Origin: Hirudinaria manillensis
Lineage: Eukaryota > Annelida > Clitellata > Hirudinida > Hirudinidae
Reading direction: 5' to 3'
Assembly: GCA_034509925.1 (NCBI GenBank)
Contig: CM067537.1
Span: 7,087,001-7,151,000 of the forward strand
Length of the DNA stretch: 64,000 bases
This document shows, one piece after another, positions 23,785 through 37,712 of the stretch; the stretch's first letter is position 1; each line of letters begins with the position of its first letter. Below the pieces are notes generated by a model that was not told the DNA's origin, ran no database searches, and saw only the letters and a list, made by a program, of their open reading frames with translations. Position numbers and translations under genes: made by a program.

Positions 23785-26719
23785 ATGGAGAGAGTTTCTT
23801 CTACTTCTACCAAAACAAATATCTCTGTTGAGCAAAATGTTCTCACTACGGCGCTTTACCAACCCGATTTCTCAAATCTTTATGAGAGGTTGGATGTTTT
23901 CTTGCTATTAATAATTAAATATTTGGTTTATGTTTAATTTATTTATACATTATTAGAAACAACCATGTTTTTATTCAAACGAATGTAATATTGCATTAGG
24001 AGACCTGTTGAAAAAGATTTCCAGTTGGATCCAATCACATCGCACAACATCAAGCTGCTGAAATACATTCAGAAATGGAATAACTTTTCTGAACAACTTG
24101 ATTTGAAAGGGCAACAATATGAGGTAATTTATAAAGGGACATCTCATCAGCTTTTCAGGGAGGTGGAGGAGGAAAGATGAGATCAATTTATTTTTTAATT
24201 TTTGTTTCCTGCAAAACTTGCTTGCCTGCCAAGTAGTCATTGCTTCGCTCTTTTTGTATAAAAATACTCTGTTGACTTTTAGTGAAAGTAAATGTAGACA
24301 AGTAAATTGCAATCATAATTTGTTAACAGTTATTAGGTAACACAGAACACCTGCTGCCTCTTGTAAACACTGTCATAGAACCACCTCCTGAATCAAATGT
24401 TCCTCCAAGCAAACCATCAATGTTTCCATGCCCTCCTTTGAAGAGGTACAGACAGGAGAGAAAACTAAATACTTTTTCAATAATTTTGTTTTGTAAATAG
24501 ACTGTAATTTATTTAGGTAACAACATTATTTTAAAAAATTTGTTGTAATTTTTTTATTTTTTGTTATTTAGTTTATCAAGACCCAAGACCGGCAACGATA
24601 GAATTTTTCTCAATTGTGAAACATTAGATCCAAGTTGCAAGAGGAGATTGCTACAAAGATCCATTGTAATATCTTGCCTATACGAGGGATTAGATGGTCA
24701 GTTGTGTTTATTTCAGAAATTTGTACATGTTAAATCGTTAGATGATCAATGAAATGAATGTCGACCACATATTTTAACTTGAAAAAAACCTTTAACCTAT
24801 ACTTTATGCATGACATAATTTTTTACGAAATTCATGTTTATTAATTGTTATTGTTAATGTATTGCAGAATTAGTATTAATTATAATAATATATTTAGTAA
24901 TTATATTATCCAATAATATTATATAATAATAATAAATAATTATAATTATATAATAATAATATATAAATAATAATAATTAGTATTAATCATAACAAACTTA
25001 CATCAAGGTTTGATATTTTCCTGTTTATAGATTGCAACAGACACATTCTGGACACACTGACTGATCTTCTTGACAATTTCCTCTCCACAATTTCAACTCA
25101 AATGGCTTGCGCCAATCTTGCAACTCACTCGTCTTGCGACACTCAAACCCCTCTCAACGATTTGGTGAGAATCGATAATTTCTAATAATTTAAATTATTA
25201 TACGATAAATTATAAAACGATTAAAACATTATATGTCGCTGACATTTTAATGACATTAACGACCGATTAATTGTTTTGTCATGACTGAAGAAACGATGTC
25301 ATCTCATGATGCAGTCGTGTGACTTCAAGCCCACCACTCTGTCATCCTCGCATTAATTCCTCCGAAATCTTGCACCAGGTGAACCTGCAGAAGGTCCTCG
25401 TCTGCTCCGGCGTCGGCACCGTCAGGGACGTCGTGGACTTCCAGAAGTCGAACTTTTCCGACCGCAATCACAGGCTGTCGAAACTTTCGGAGGCCACGTT
25501 CAAGGATTGCCTTTCGAAGCAGGACAAGTGGAAGAAGGAACTCCTGCCCCAGACCTCGGAGATGACCGACAGTCCTTCTGGGTAACTGGCGTTGCTATGC
25601 GCTACTAATGACGACAACATTTACATAATTTATTTAGCTTTTAATTGCGATTTATTTAATTGATATCTCGCTCGTGTAATTGCGACGATAGTTTTTACAG
25701 CAAAATAAATTATGTTAATTACGCGCTCTCGGAGGCTTAATTAGTTTGAAACTATAATTTTTGCCGTAATTAATTAGTTAATGATGAAAGTAGTGATTAA
25801 TAATTTATCGGTTAATCGCTTGGAAGCGTCTAAATATGTATTTATTCGTTTAGATTTGAACGATATTTGGTCGACAGAATTATGAATTTTCATTTATAAA
25901 TTTATATTTTCACGGCAGATTCCCGAACAGGAATATATCCGAGCCTTTGACAGCTGATTTTCATGCGAGCAGGAGAGGTCTTAGTCTTTTAATTGCAATG
26001 AATTATTGTTATTATTATTATCATTATTGTTGCTGTTATTATTATTATTATTATTTATTTATTTTTTTTTGCTTATTGGCTCATCATATTCATCAACAAT
26101 AATATTAATTAAGAATAACATTTATGCTCTATTTATTATTTAATCTTTCATTTTAAGTGGAGAAAATGTGTAAGTAATGCCGTATCGTTATTATCATCAT
26201 TATTACCACTACCACAACCATCATCACCCTCTTCATTATTATTATCATTCTTAATGCCTGCTGCAATTCCTATCTTCTAATTCCTAAATTAATTATAATT
26301 GTCGTTTGTTTAATTTTTTGCTTGAAATACAAACTGTTGTTTTTGTTGTCACTGTTAGTATTGTTGTTGTTGAGCAGACGGTTCTTCATTGAAGAGAGGG
26401 GCAGACGCCATGGGACCGTCATCAGAGGAGGAGTGAGTTTGGATGATTGATTGTTTATTTGATGATGATGATGATTTGTTTCTATTTTTATTATGTGATA
26501 ATGACGATGATGATTATCATAATGATGGATGATGAGCGTATATGACTGAGGTGTTTGTGAAGTGCGCTGAAATTGTGATGTTCTTCAGCTAGTCAAGAAA
26601 ACATGGTGTTGTTTTAGTTATTTTTATGCAATTAATTTAATTAATTCAATTTTATTTCCAGCGTCCTCGGTTTTTATGGTCATGCAGAGTATGTCAACTC
26701 AAATCCTGCCAAAAAGTAG
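23785..26719 (+). CDS. SUPT7L: SUPT7L / STAF65-gamma, SAGA (STAGA) complex subunit
   Basis: Nine exons: 23785-23888, 24000-24123, 24330-24445, 24572-24696, 25031-25164, 25379-25581, 25919-25977, 26378-26432 and 26662-26719 (325 residues). All phases agree. The histone-fold (Bromo-associated) region (residues about 130-190: LDPSCKRRLLQRSI through NRHILDTLTDLLDNFLS) matches the human SUPT7L segment SCRQLLYQAVATIL...ESVLETLTDVAHEY. It continues with QTPLNDLVNLQKVL...GVGTVRDVVDFQ, like human QTPFPDVMEQVF...GIGSVLSLQKF, then a KDCLSKQDKWKKE helix. The C-terminal tail (Ser/Pro/acidic) is less conserved, and exons 7-9 rest mainly on phase agreement. Known role: structural subunit of a histone acetyltransferase coactivator in the nucleus. 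Confidence 0.85.
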
Positions 26720-27359
26720 GACTTTTAGAATTGATTGTAATTGTTCATAATGATGTAATAATAACTATATATATAAAATAATAATAATAATAATGATAAT
26801 AATAACATTTATAACTCATAGTTATTATCGTTACTGCTTAACTACATTGTTGTGAATCAACATTTTCAAGGGCAAAAATATGAAAACACTTCACAGGGAG
26901 AAGCAGTTTAAGGATGAAGTACTGGATTCATAATAATTCATAATAATTCATAATAAAAAATAAAACTATTGAAATGCATGTCGACTTGTTCTAATCGTGC
27001 TGAGTTTTCGTCTGTCCGTCCACCTTATTATATTTTGAGTCATTGTTTGTCAAGTTAATACTTTCGCAAAGAAAGAAAATTGCCGATACTTTAAGGCTCT
27101 CGCTTTGTTTATAATAATTAATATTTAAAAATAGGCTAATAAAAAAATAAGTTACCAATGAAAGCCTTGCATGAGGGCCGCTTAGGCGTGTATTTGCTAC
27201 ACGGAAAAAACCCAATCTATTTTTGGGATTTTCGGTTTCAGTTGAAAGTTATTATGGGGTTTATTGTGATTCATGTCCTGGTATGACATCATGCTACAGC
27301 TTCTGAGGTCTTTAATTTTTTGACAAGCGGAAATCGACAAAATCTGATGTCTACGTTTT

Positions 27360-27361
27360 GC

Positions 27362-27394
<33 letters not shown>

Positions 27395-27437
27395 CATTAT
27401 TATTATTATTATTATCATTATTATTATTATTATCATT
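27360..27437. repeat. (ATT)n microsatellite with ATC interruptions
   Basis: About 80 bases of ATT units broken by three ATC units. Open frames across it encode only runs of Leu or Tyr (plus) or Ile (minus) and are artefacts of the repeat. Confidence 0.9.
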
Positions 27438-27665
27438 ATCGTTGTTGTTATTGCTATTGCTATTATTACCGGTATTACGTGTTATTAATTATTTTTTTGT
27501 GTTTTTTGAAGCTGTGTCCTGTTTTAATATTAATGCCAACAAATACCATTAAATTCTTTCAAAGCGTTTACAGATTTTATAATTACTCAATGTAATCTGC
27601 CCGATTACATTATACGGACTGAGAGCGTACGTACGTTGGACATAGTGGCTGAATGCAACTTAATC

Positions 27666-27696
27666 GTACCCCGGTACAGATTGTAACTTACAATCT
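27666..27696. repeat. Two adjoining short palindromes
   Basis: GTACCCCGGTAC (27666-27677; 5-base arms around CC) is directly followed by AGATTGTAACTTACAATCT (27678-27696; perfect 9-base arms around one C). Could be a dimeric protein-binding site or chance; no gene is next to it. Confidence 0.35.
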
Positions 27697-30688
27697 TCAA
27701 GAAAACACCCGTGTGAAACTTTCTAATGAAAAGAGATCGAAGTTAAAGTGGAAAAGTGGCCAGTGCTGGGATTAAGATTTGCTTGACATCCTGCTGTGAG
27801 TTGACAGCACTCGAGGGACCTATCAGAACCATTTAGGACTGAGAGTGCCAGTTAATTGTTAGTTAATGGCGCACTCGAGAAAGTGATGATAATCGTTCAA
27901 CTTCGCTGAGGTGAAGCGACTATTGGCAAACTGAAAGACAAGTTTTTTCGCTCGGCAACAAATAGTTCGCAAGTTTATGACTGTCACTTTTTTTACTCCC
28001 TGCGACCCAATGGGGAGAGCAGATCTCCCCCGGGCCTGACCATTAGTGACCCATCCTCCGTTGACGTCGATACCATTGAATCGTGGATCCGGATGGATGC
28101 TAGTATAATCGAGAAATCCTGAACGTTTTCAGGTCAATTGGGAACTTCTTAGATCTAGATAAAAGTAGCTTGGGGTTTTTTAAGGCCACTCTGGTCTTCA
28201 TCTTCATTAATAGCCGTTATATTAAATATTAGTTTGTCAATAGCATTTATATTTATTATTAATTTCAATTGGATGCAATAGTAGATAAATTTGGAGCAAA
28301 AGTGGAATTTAACAAGGACATTGCAAGGTCAGTACCTGTGACTCAGTGTTCTGTCACAGATATGGGACGGCAAATTCAGGCTCGTCAAGATGTGCAACGA
28401 TGTCTTTCCCCTCTTTTTCTATCCGCATCTCTATTATAATAGATTTGTTTTTAAATAATTAGAATTGCATTTATGCGCTTTGCTTGGTAACCCTGATCTT
28501 AATTGCTTTTAATTGATTTATGTGATTAATTCACTTGAAATCAGTGATCGATGCTTAATTGACTTCAGTAGGACCTTCGAGACATATTTGTTGTACTTAG
28601 CTTAGAAAAGAATCAACAGCCATATTTTAATAAACTGAGTTGTTTAGATTGATTAGAAGGACGCTAGTCGCCCACGGCGTACGTTTAAGCCTTGTTTATC
28701 AAATATGTTTCGTAAGGTGACCGAAACTCTAGCCTTGTACTGTTTGAGAATCGACAGATCTTTTTTAAACCTTCAGACCATTTGGAAACAGCGGACGATC
28801 ATAATGAAGGCCATCGTGAGGAGAACATATGACGCGGAACCGACAAAAATATTCGCCATTTTTAAGCGGAGGCCTAGTGATGTGCGAGACTTTCGCATAA
28901 GCTTAATTGTCGAGAAGAAGGGACTATAAGTTAATACTGATGAGTCGTACTTAATGAATACTTTTGTAATTAACTCGTGAGATATTGTTGCTGTTGTTTT
29001 GGAAGTTTGACCTATATTCAAGATGATGTTTATTCTACTTTATTTTTGTTTGTTTGTTCGGTCGGTGGTAGATCTGGAATCTAGAACATCACGTCCACGG
29101 GCGTACAATTGAACACTTTTCTAGAGGACATTTTTTTTTGTTGGTCCGGGGGAAAAATATATGTAAATATTAATAGAAATTTAATGATTATCATTAGACG
29201 TACCATCATTAGGCACGTGCCTAAACGAAAAATAAATAAAGCACAAATTCAAGCTATTAACTTTATGAGGCGTTTATACCTACAACCAAAAGCTGATTAA
29301 AAGTTTTTCATTCTTAGCAAACATTCTTTAAGCATGCAAATCATGAATACAATTATATGTATACAATTGAATACAATTGTTTGTCCGTATGTTAAGATTT
29401 ATTGATTTGAAGACAACGATTTCTGTACACTCTCGAGAGATGGCTCATAAGTAAACAGAAAAGGAACAATGGGCAATTATTCCAAAGGACATGCATTAAT
29501 AATGAAGCGATAATGGATGTTGATTTTTATTTTGCAAAAATGGCTGTAGACAATCACAATTTACGAAAGAGCAAGAGAAAGGCATTTTATTTGCAGAACA
29601 AAATTCATAACTTCAAGATTTAGTTAATGGCACACGGCGCCTCGTAATTTGGTCTGCCGGCAGTGGTCTCAAATAGTACTGATATTGCTCAAACCGGTTT
29701 TGCAGTACAACGTATTGAAAGGCGTTGAATTTACAGACTTATCGCATTTATTGAACTCAGATCCAGATCAACTTACTAAAAACTGGAAACGCCTAAAACA
29801 ATGCACACACCGATCAAAACATAAGCAAACGTACATTTTCAAGTTTCGTTAGAATGAAAGTTTCAAATTTTAAATTTTATAAAATCATTCAGCTTTAAAT
29901 GATATAGAAGTAAGTCTTGTCTCTTTTCTGGGCCATACAGATTCAATTTATGAGTGACCGATGAATGGATGAATGGCTGTTGAAGCAAACAATTTTTTTT
30001 CTCACGATTTAATTTATTTAGCGCTGCCTAATTGAGCCCCGAAGAGTTCAACAAGAGCAGTTGAACAAGTCACTAGGCATTTCAAAAAAAAAGATACACG
30101 ATAATGTGATGCTAACGAGAGATACGTATGTCAGTGATAGTAAATCACCTACAATCGGGAAACAAACCCTTGTGTCTTCTCTAGACTCCAGGACACACAA
30201 AAAACGTTTTTACCAGCCCGAGTGGAAATGAATCAGAGTCTTGACTGTTCAGTTTAGTTTCAGGAAATTTAACTTAAGAAAAAATAAATTGCGAATTGTT
30301 TTCATTGGTGTGAACAAATTGGTTTAATTTAAAGATTTAATTTAGTATTTATCATGACAATCACAATTTATTTTTTGCTGTTTTTATTTATATTCTGATG
30401 ATGAACATCAACCAAACCCAGCTGAACCTAGTCACGTACTTCGCCAGTTCGTGATCCGTCTGGGGAGCTCACACGCGCATCTTGAGAGAAGTTAGGACAA
30501 CGAAACTAACAATTAAAAGGAAATCTAAAACGATAAACAAGCAAACAAACAAACAAAAATATATGTATATACAAGATGAATAAATTAGATAATAAACAAT
30601 GGATGAAAATAGCTTCTTATTAAGTCTAAAAAATCATTCAAAGTAGTTTCATTCATAGCGAGCATGAACTAGCTATGGTTTTTTGAGG

Positions 30689-30770
30689 TTATAAAGACGG
30701 GAAGTTCCCAAATCTCTATTCGTTCGTTCTGGGCTGCTTACTGCGTTCACTTTGTCAGTTGTATTAACCA
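30689..30770 (+). promoter_or_regulatory. Possible core promoter (TATA plus initiator)
   Basis: TTATAAAG at 30689-30696 is followed about 25-30 bases on by a less AT-rich start-site-like stretch (TTCGTTCGTTCTGGG), and a TCAGTT initiator-type sequence lies near 30757. The next coding exon on this strand is the bZIP gene, whose first coding exon is preceded by a strong acceptor at 33007-33008. A leader exon here would require a 2.2-kb 5' intron. Speculative. Confidence 0.2.
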
Positions 30771-33058
30771 AGACCAAATTATATTTCTTAATTAACCATA
30801 ATTAATTATTAATAATCGTCATCGTTTTAAAATATTGTAAATTGATTTCAATCATTTTCGCGAATACGAAAATCACTGGGCTTCTGTGAGAGGCTTTAAA
30901 CCCTGGAGACACAAAGGCAGATTATTTATAAACCTTGTAAGGTTTGATTCATTTTTATCGCAGATCAGTTCTATTCATGAATGTATTCAAAGCAATCGGA
31001 AGCATTCGCAACCCTTCAATACTTTCTCAAGGTGTTTGCTTGAAGGAAATCATGTAATGCTTTGCTGCTAACTCGTCCATGAAATGTTAAATAACATAAT
31101 ATCGAGATTACTATTAATATTTTATAATAATATTACTATTAATACGTAATAAACCGGGCTGATGGTTGCAATATTTCAACCGACGTTTGTAACAGCTGCA
31201 TTGTTTCGAACACACAAAAAAAGGCATTTGTTTATGCTGGATAACTAAGCAATCTATTGGACCTAAATGACTTGTTCGGTCTCATGACCATCTTAGGTTT
31301 GCGTGACAGAAGTTATTGAAATAACATTTTAAAAAATGAAATAAAATATAAATAAAAATAAATAAAATTGAAATGTCTCCTGGGGATAGAAACGGAAAAA
31401 GGCTTTGTATTTGCGGATCGTTGTTCCTCTGTTGGAATTCCAAAACATCGCGAGAAGCATTTAGCAGACATTACAGTAACAATTAAAGTTTATATTTCAA
31501 ACAATCAACATTTAAAGTAAGCATAATTATTTTAAAGTCGCTTAATCGCATCATCCATCGGCGCATTTAAGGTTTCGAACTCAGACGATGCAGGGTACAG
31601 AAGGGCAAACTGTACATCGTTGACCTCGTTTTGGTTCTCATAAGCAAAAGTCAAAGGGCAGGGGGTATCATCATCATCATCGTCGTCGTCATCGTTGGCA
31701 CCATCATCAATTTAATCTAGAAATCGCCTCTATAATCATCACCATCATCATCTTTGACTTAAAGCACATTTGCAGAGAGAATAGAAAATGGAAATATTCG
31801 TTTATGTAGCCGCTCGTATGTTTTGATGGAAATTTGAAACACTTGAAAATACGTAGAAGTTGATCCAGGATTCGAGTCTTTCCACGTCTCCGATGATTGT
31901 TGTCGATGATTGTTACTTAAAACACTTAAAAACATGAGGACCCGCTGAGGCATTCACGATTTCGTTTGTGTTTCATAGGCTGCATAGGATGCAAACTAAA
32001 ACTAATTGGTGCTTGTTGTTGTTGTTGTTTGTATTTTTTAAATTAATTTAAAAATAGGTTTCTTTAAAAAAAAGAAGAACGATTTAAAGAATTCCGAAAC
32101 TTGTAAATAATAAATAAAAATACTTATAATACCGATGACAACGCAAATAATAATATTAATAATAATAAAATAATAATGATAATAATAATAATAATAATAA
32201 TTGATTAAATAAAGAGATTAATAAATATAAATAAACAAATACAAATTAATAAATAGTTTACAGCAACAAATAAATAATTGATTAAAAAAGTAAATTTGAG
32301 AAACAACAATGTTGAGCAACATCGGCTCAACACTTGGAAATCCCGCTGCATCGAAAGGTCATAGATCACCCTCTCTTCTTAGAAATCAACCTTATTTGTT
32401 AGAGGAAAGACCTTGACCTAATTTCCACATTTAGATAGTTGGTAATTTTCCATCGAATAATAAAAAAACATTTTCTATTTTCTATTGAATATTTAAAAAA
32501 AACTGTTCACTATTTCCAAAAATGTTGCTCAGTCTCCTCAAAGGACAGAAAGGAAATGAATAATTCATTGATATTCAAAAGAATCTCGGCTAGAAACTAT
32601 TTCTTCTGAGATATTTTATCTTGGTTTCATTTTTAATTTTAAAAATATCTCTTTTTTTATTCTTTTATTATCTCGGGTCTTTCTTAAAGAATGTCATCAA
32701 CATATGACAAGGATGGTCAAAGTATTGGCAGCAGTTTGTATTCCTACATTAAGGATGCATAATATGCTATTTGATTGTATTTACTGCAGACATTTGAGAA
32801 CGGAATAATTATTAGTTTGAGCATAACAATTGATAGCCATTTTGGATCCGTTTAATGCAATAATTCCTTTCTTTGGCTATCGTATGGTATTTTATTGTAC
32901 CGATACATCACCTGAGAATCAGAATCAGATATAGACAGTCGGAATTTTGACAGCCCGCTTTCGATTGCTAGCTAGCTTAAGTTGATCTTGTCGGTATTTT
33001 TTTTTCAGATCTATTTGCGAGATTCAGGCGACAAGGTACTTCAATACGAAGACGTGAC

Positions 33059-34324
33059 ATGGACGTCCAAATGCAATTCGATTCGGCTTTCTTGAATGTT
33101 GAGGTTGAGCTCGAATTTATACTGTTTGCTTTAGATTCCTACGTCGATTGTACGATAATCTAGACAATCTATTCGTGTAGGAACTGGATGACCTCCAAAC
33201 TATAATTACCCGAGACAATGAAACTTGGTGCTGGGAAAGAGAGGAATCGATATCCATGAACCCTGCAATTTCCACCAACTACGAATGTCACGGTAGCATC
33301 CTGTCTCCTATTTCATCTTCCGCTTGCTTCAGCCCTGAAAGCCAGACCAGCCCAATCTACCCCGTCACCGTTCAAAGACTCTCCTCAGTAGATTCTGACG
33401 ATCATCTCTGTCAATTCTTTGTGAATGCAGACGATGATGAAAGAAAGATAAAACGGAGGGAACAGAACAGGAAAGCAGCCAAAACTTGCAGGGAAAAGAA
33501 GAAGAAATTGGCCGACCAATCGATTCAAGTTAGGAAGAGTTTCAAGATTTTCTACCATTTTGCAATCTTTTTTCTGTTGCTTAAAGATGCAACTGCCTCC
33601 ATTTGTTGCCTGGTCTTTGCAGGGCTGTTCCAAGACTGATTTTTTTGGTCTTATTTTGCATTATCAACAATTAGTTTACGATTATTTTGCACGCTATCTT
33701 AAAAAACAACAAATAACTGACGGATACAGTGTGGCCTATTTAGGAAAGAATTTCACTTTCAAGAGCATTGTCATTTTTAGATAAAGAAGGATTCTTAAAT
33801 CGTTGCCTTAAGACCCAATTTTTCAATTTCTTTTTAAAATCTATAACCTAGTTCAATTTACTTAAAATTATAACAATTAGATTACTTACTCGTTACTGTT
33901 ATCTTTCTTAATATATGTAACTATTTATAATTTTATTCCTTTAACCAATGCTTTAACTTGAGTGCAATTAAAAATATTAACCGAGGTTAATTATCCGAGA
34001 TTCACTTTTAAAAGCAACGCCACAATTGTGTCTTTCCAAAATGGAATAAAATAATTGCACGCTCAATTATGACGTGTTAGAACAAAAATAAAATATAAAG
34101 CGAAATAAAAAGAATAAAATGAATAAACATTTCAATTCAAGGAATATCAGCAGGCCTGTTGCGAACATACCAGATTGCAGTACCTCCTCAATCAAGCCAG
34201 AAAGGAAAAGGAGAATTTGGACCAACAGATTTTCAGGGTCAAGTACTATTGTCCACTGATACCAAGAGTCGCTCACAATTCGAACCCCGTGAATGGCTTT
34301 AAGCATGGGCCCTGTACTATTTAA
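33059..34324 (+). CDS. bZIP transcription factor, Fos/ATF3/JDP2 type, degenerate zipper
   Basis: Exons 33059-33103, 33181-33528 and 34142-34324 (191 residues), all phase 0. A pyrimidine-rich acceptor at 33007-33008 shows a 5' UTR intron. The basic region at about residues 103-123 (ERKIKRREQNRKAAKTCREK) has the N-x-x-A-A-x-x-C-R signature of the AP-1/ATF3 class. Exon 3 continues the coiled coil; RKEKENL aligns with LKEKEKL of Fos. The zipper is weak: the d positions read S-A-L-A-L instead of five Leu. The exon 2/3 junction falls just after the basic region (Q/EYQQ), where I recall Fos and ATF3 genes also having an intron. Likely a nuclear DNA-binding protein; it may need a heterodimer partner. 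Exact orthology not resolved. Confidence 0.75.
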
Positions 34325-36060
34325 AATATTAGAAATACTTTTCTTTATAATATTTAAAAGTTATAATAATAATAGTAATAATATTAATAATAATAATATT
34401 AATTAGTAATAATAATAATAATAATTAGTAATAATAATAATAATAATTTAACAGTAAATCCTCGTTAATGTTTATAAGTTTCCGAATCCAAAGAACCATT
34501 AATATTAAAATTATTACTGCTGTTATTATTATTACTGTTATTGTCGTCGTCGTTTTTATTTGAGACTCATTTACTAGCAAAAATATCGTCAAATTGCTAT
34601 AAATGGTCTGGTCTCGTTGCCTTGATTACTGTTATTTATGTTTATTTGTTTACGTTTCTATGGCAACGAACCGATGTTAGAAGTACCGTAGTCTTACAAG
34701 CGCTTCTCTATGCAACTAACAAAGTGTCTTTACATATATACATGTATATGTATATATTTATGTATGTCAATTGATTTTTGATTTGAAGCGATTTTGTTTT
34801 TCCAGGCGACTGACGGTTGCCAAGTCATTTCGGTTACTGACATCTAATTGTATTACTAAACAAACTGACTGGTCGCATTAATAAACATGTTCATTAAATA
34901 AACTTAGAAGGTAGTACTAGGATTTATTCAATATAATTTTAATGTGTTCCAAGACCATGTTGTACCTACGATCGTGATGAACGAAAAGTGATGTTAATAT
35001 GTTTGAACTGAAACAATTTCTGCATCTGAGCAAAACAAATGTCCAACAACTTCCAACAGCAATGTTTTTGGATTGTTTGTTTTTGAAAATAAATTGTATT
35101 TTATTTTGTTTTACCTCTAACAGCTTTTCATATTATCAAGTAAAATTATAAAAATGAATAAATCAACAATTATGATCTTTTCATTCTCGGTGCTCTGTTT
35201 TGCATTGCATTTTGTGCAGGATATAATTTATAATTATTTGAATTGCAGCTGAAATTCAAATAGAAATTGAAAACATTCACTCACTCCCGATGCCTACCTG
35301 CTGATGTATGCCTTTTATAAATCTTAACTTATTTTTTATTCTATTTGCAACACGAATGAATAAATATTGTTTTCATTTGTGTTTCCATGAAAACGTGTTT
35401 TTATCATTAAAAATCATTAACCATCAAATGAAAGGATGGCCTGGACCAAAAAATGCAGGATCCAAAAGAGAAACTACTGACTTATTGATGGTGCGTTATT
35501 ATTATATTTTTTTATTATTATTTTTTAATTCCCGAATCTGTGATTAGGTAATATGATGGTTCCGAAATGGTAAATTGTCTTTACAAGCACTTATTTCATA
35601 ATTTTCGGCAGTGTTTTTTTAGTTTTCTTTTTGGCTTAATTCTGAACAATTAATATAAAAACTAGAGAGACGCTCGTGAAGTATTTAGCGTTATAAAAAT
35701 ATTATTAAAAAACAAGCCACTTGGTCGACTATTAAGCAATTCTAGAAATGCATTACGTTTTACGAGAGTTGAAAGCGTCTTCAGTTGAAACTTTCAAGTT
35801 AAAAAAAAAGGTCCTGATTTACAAAATCTGCAATATCGCTCACGAAACATAAAGGAAATTCACCAAAAAAGCGACAACGATACTCTAATATATCACAATT
35901 AAAACGTAATTAATTTTTTATTGATAATTAATTAACTTCATTTATAAAAAATTCTTAAATTTTTCCACCCAACTCTTGGCTTCAGTTTAAACCAATCATT
36001 GAACATCCCTACTTACAAATTCAAACACGTAATGAACAAAACAAAAATTTTAAGCTGAAA

Positions 36061-36110
36061 AACAAACACACACACAAACACAAACAAACAAACAAACAAA
36101 CATCAATTCA
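36061..36110. repeat. (AAAC)n / (CA)n microsatellite
   Basis: CACACA units grade into about seven AAAC/ACAA units. Confidence 0.85.
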
Positions 36111-37690
36111 AACAAACGACATTTTCGGCGACGAAGAAGAAAGAAAGAAAAATACTTGCGAACAGATGAAAGATGGCCAAGTTTTTGTGCTCAGGTGTAG
36201 CTTCTAATTGAATTCAAAGCCCACCTGAGCGAAGGTATTCAATCACACCTGCTTGCTAAGCTTTGAATTAATCATCTTAGCATCATAACTAACTGGTCTA
36301 GAGGCCTAACTTGTAATATCACGTATCACTACAACTTGCATTACTAGGATATTTGATGTATAGTTTCAAATTTAAAGGTACATCGTTTTAATTAATATTT
36401 ATATCTAACTAATTAATATTAATCACTTGATGCATATTAATTTATCTCTCGTGACTTGTCTCTAGCTGGTTTAAAATTAGCCTTTAGCTAAATATCAGTA
36501 AGGAATCAAGGTGGACTGAAAATATTTTTCGTGTTTCGGGGACTTTTAACTCTATCGATTGAAAGTTTTGAAATCTTGTCGTCGTTGTTGTTGTTGCTTC
36601 TAGTACTCATGTACCTGTCCAATACAATTCAATCAAGGTGTGTTTTAGAAGCTTTTTGAAATCTACTATCAAAGTTAGTTCGCAAGTGTGAGGTGTTTAT
36701 TGATGTTGTTGTTGTTGTTGTCGTCGTCGTTGGCAGTGCGTTTTCTCGAATCACATTCTTATGTTTGCACGTCTTCCATTGACTTGTTTTTTTTTTTAAT
36801 TTTCATTCTTTTACCTTTCTTCGCAACGTATTTATTTATAATTCCTTAAGGTCTTGCTCTTGCATAATCTGTACGGAATGAAATGTAGCAATAATAATTA
36901 CTTCTTTTGATCGGACATTTAATCCATACATGTACTACGTACAGGCTAAGAAGCTCCAAATCTTGAGATGTTCTTTTTAAAACAGACGATTTATCTCTAT
37001 AATTCAATTGACAAATAAAAAAACATAAGTCGGCTTTTCTCAGAATTCAGCAGGACGTCTGCAGTTTAAAAACAAAACAAAATTACGTTGAATGGAAACC
37101 TGTTATTCTCTCAGACCAAGGATTTTACAGTTTCAAGAGAATGAAACTTTTTGTCAGGCGACTTGCGCTGGCATTAACCTTGGGAAGCAATCTTTTGAGG
37201 GAATTGTTTTTAATTTTCGTCTCTTTTTCTTTTGGTCTCACACGTTCGAAAATGTTATGCTCTGTGTTTCAATTATGATGATGATGACGATGATTGATGA
37301 TCTTGTCCGAGTTTTTTAACATATTTTTGGGTTAATTAAGAACATTTCTCAGTTTTGAGGGCAAAATTAAATTACAAAAACAATAACATCATCCAGTTGA
37401 ATGCAAAACAAGGTTCAGATTAACTCAGCAATGCTAATAAATAATACAGTGTAATATTATTAGAAGTATTATAATAAGAATTATAATAAAAATATGAAAG
37501 ACTTCCGGTATTCAATCAACTTAAAAAAATGTACATGCACTCGTCGGCCTGTTCTTATTAAATCCGTCGGCGGGGAGCAAATAAAAGTTTATCAAATGAA
37601 ATTAATTTTTGAAAAATCAAACTACTATTAATTTGTTTAAATATTAGACCATTAATAATTTAAATATTAATTCTTCCAGGATAATTATAA

Positions 37691-37711
37691 ATGATTCATC
37701 TAACCGATTGA
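37691..37711 (+). promoter_or_regulatory. Short upstream ORF before the ankyrin gene
   Basis: ATG ATT CAT CTA ACC GAT TGA (six codons) ends one base before the main ATG at 37713. It lies in the same exon, after the 37678-37679 acceptor. Such a uORF would be expected to reduce main-frame translation; inferred. Confidence 0.4.
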
Positions 37712-37712
37712 A

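Larger units (their letters stand above)
26720..33058. other. Gene-poor, microsatellite-rich region
   Basis: 6.3 kb with no coding exon I can support. It holds ATT/TAT tracts (27360-27437), adjacent short palindromes (27666-27696), TCA/CGT tracts (31665-31700 and 31738-31752) and AAT tracts (32155-32203). Open frames at 28705-28929, 29109-29300, 29649-29852 and 30886-31071 lack domains, codon bias and splice context. A possible distant promoter for the bZIP gene lies near 30689-30770. Confidence 0.45.
34325..37712. other. Intergenic, bZIP to ankyrin gene
   Basis: AT-rich with AAT tracts (34365-34447), an AAAC/CA tract (36061-36110), GTT/GTC tracts (36580-36600 and 36703-36732). Open frames at 34541-34774, 35308-35547 and 37092-37319 have no recognisable domain. 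An acceptor at 37678-37679 precedes the ankyrin start, so a leader exon lies somewhere in this stretch. Confidence 0.4.

Noticed and set aside
27320-27595. Long Tyr-, Leu- or Ile-rich open frames on both strands
   Set aside because: They are translations of an ATT microsatellite in different frames.
28705-29300. Small open frames in the gene-poor region
   Set aside because: No domain, signal peptide, splice context or paralogue; expected by chance.
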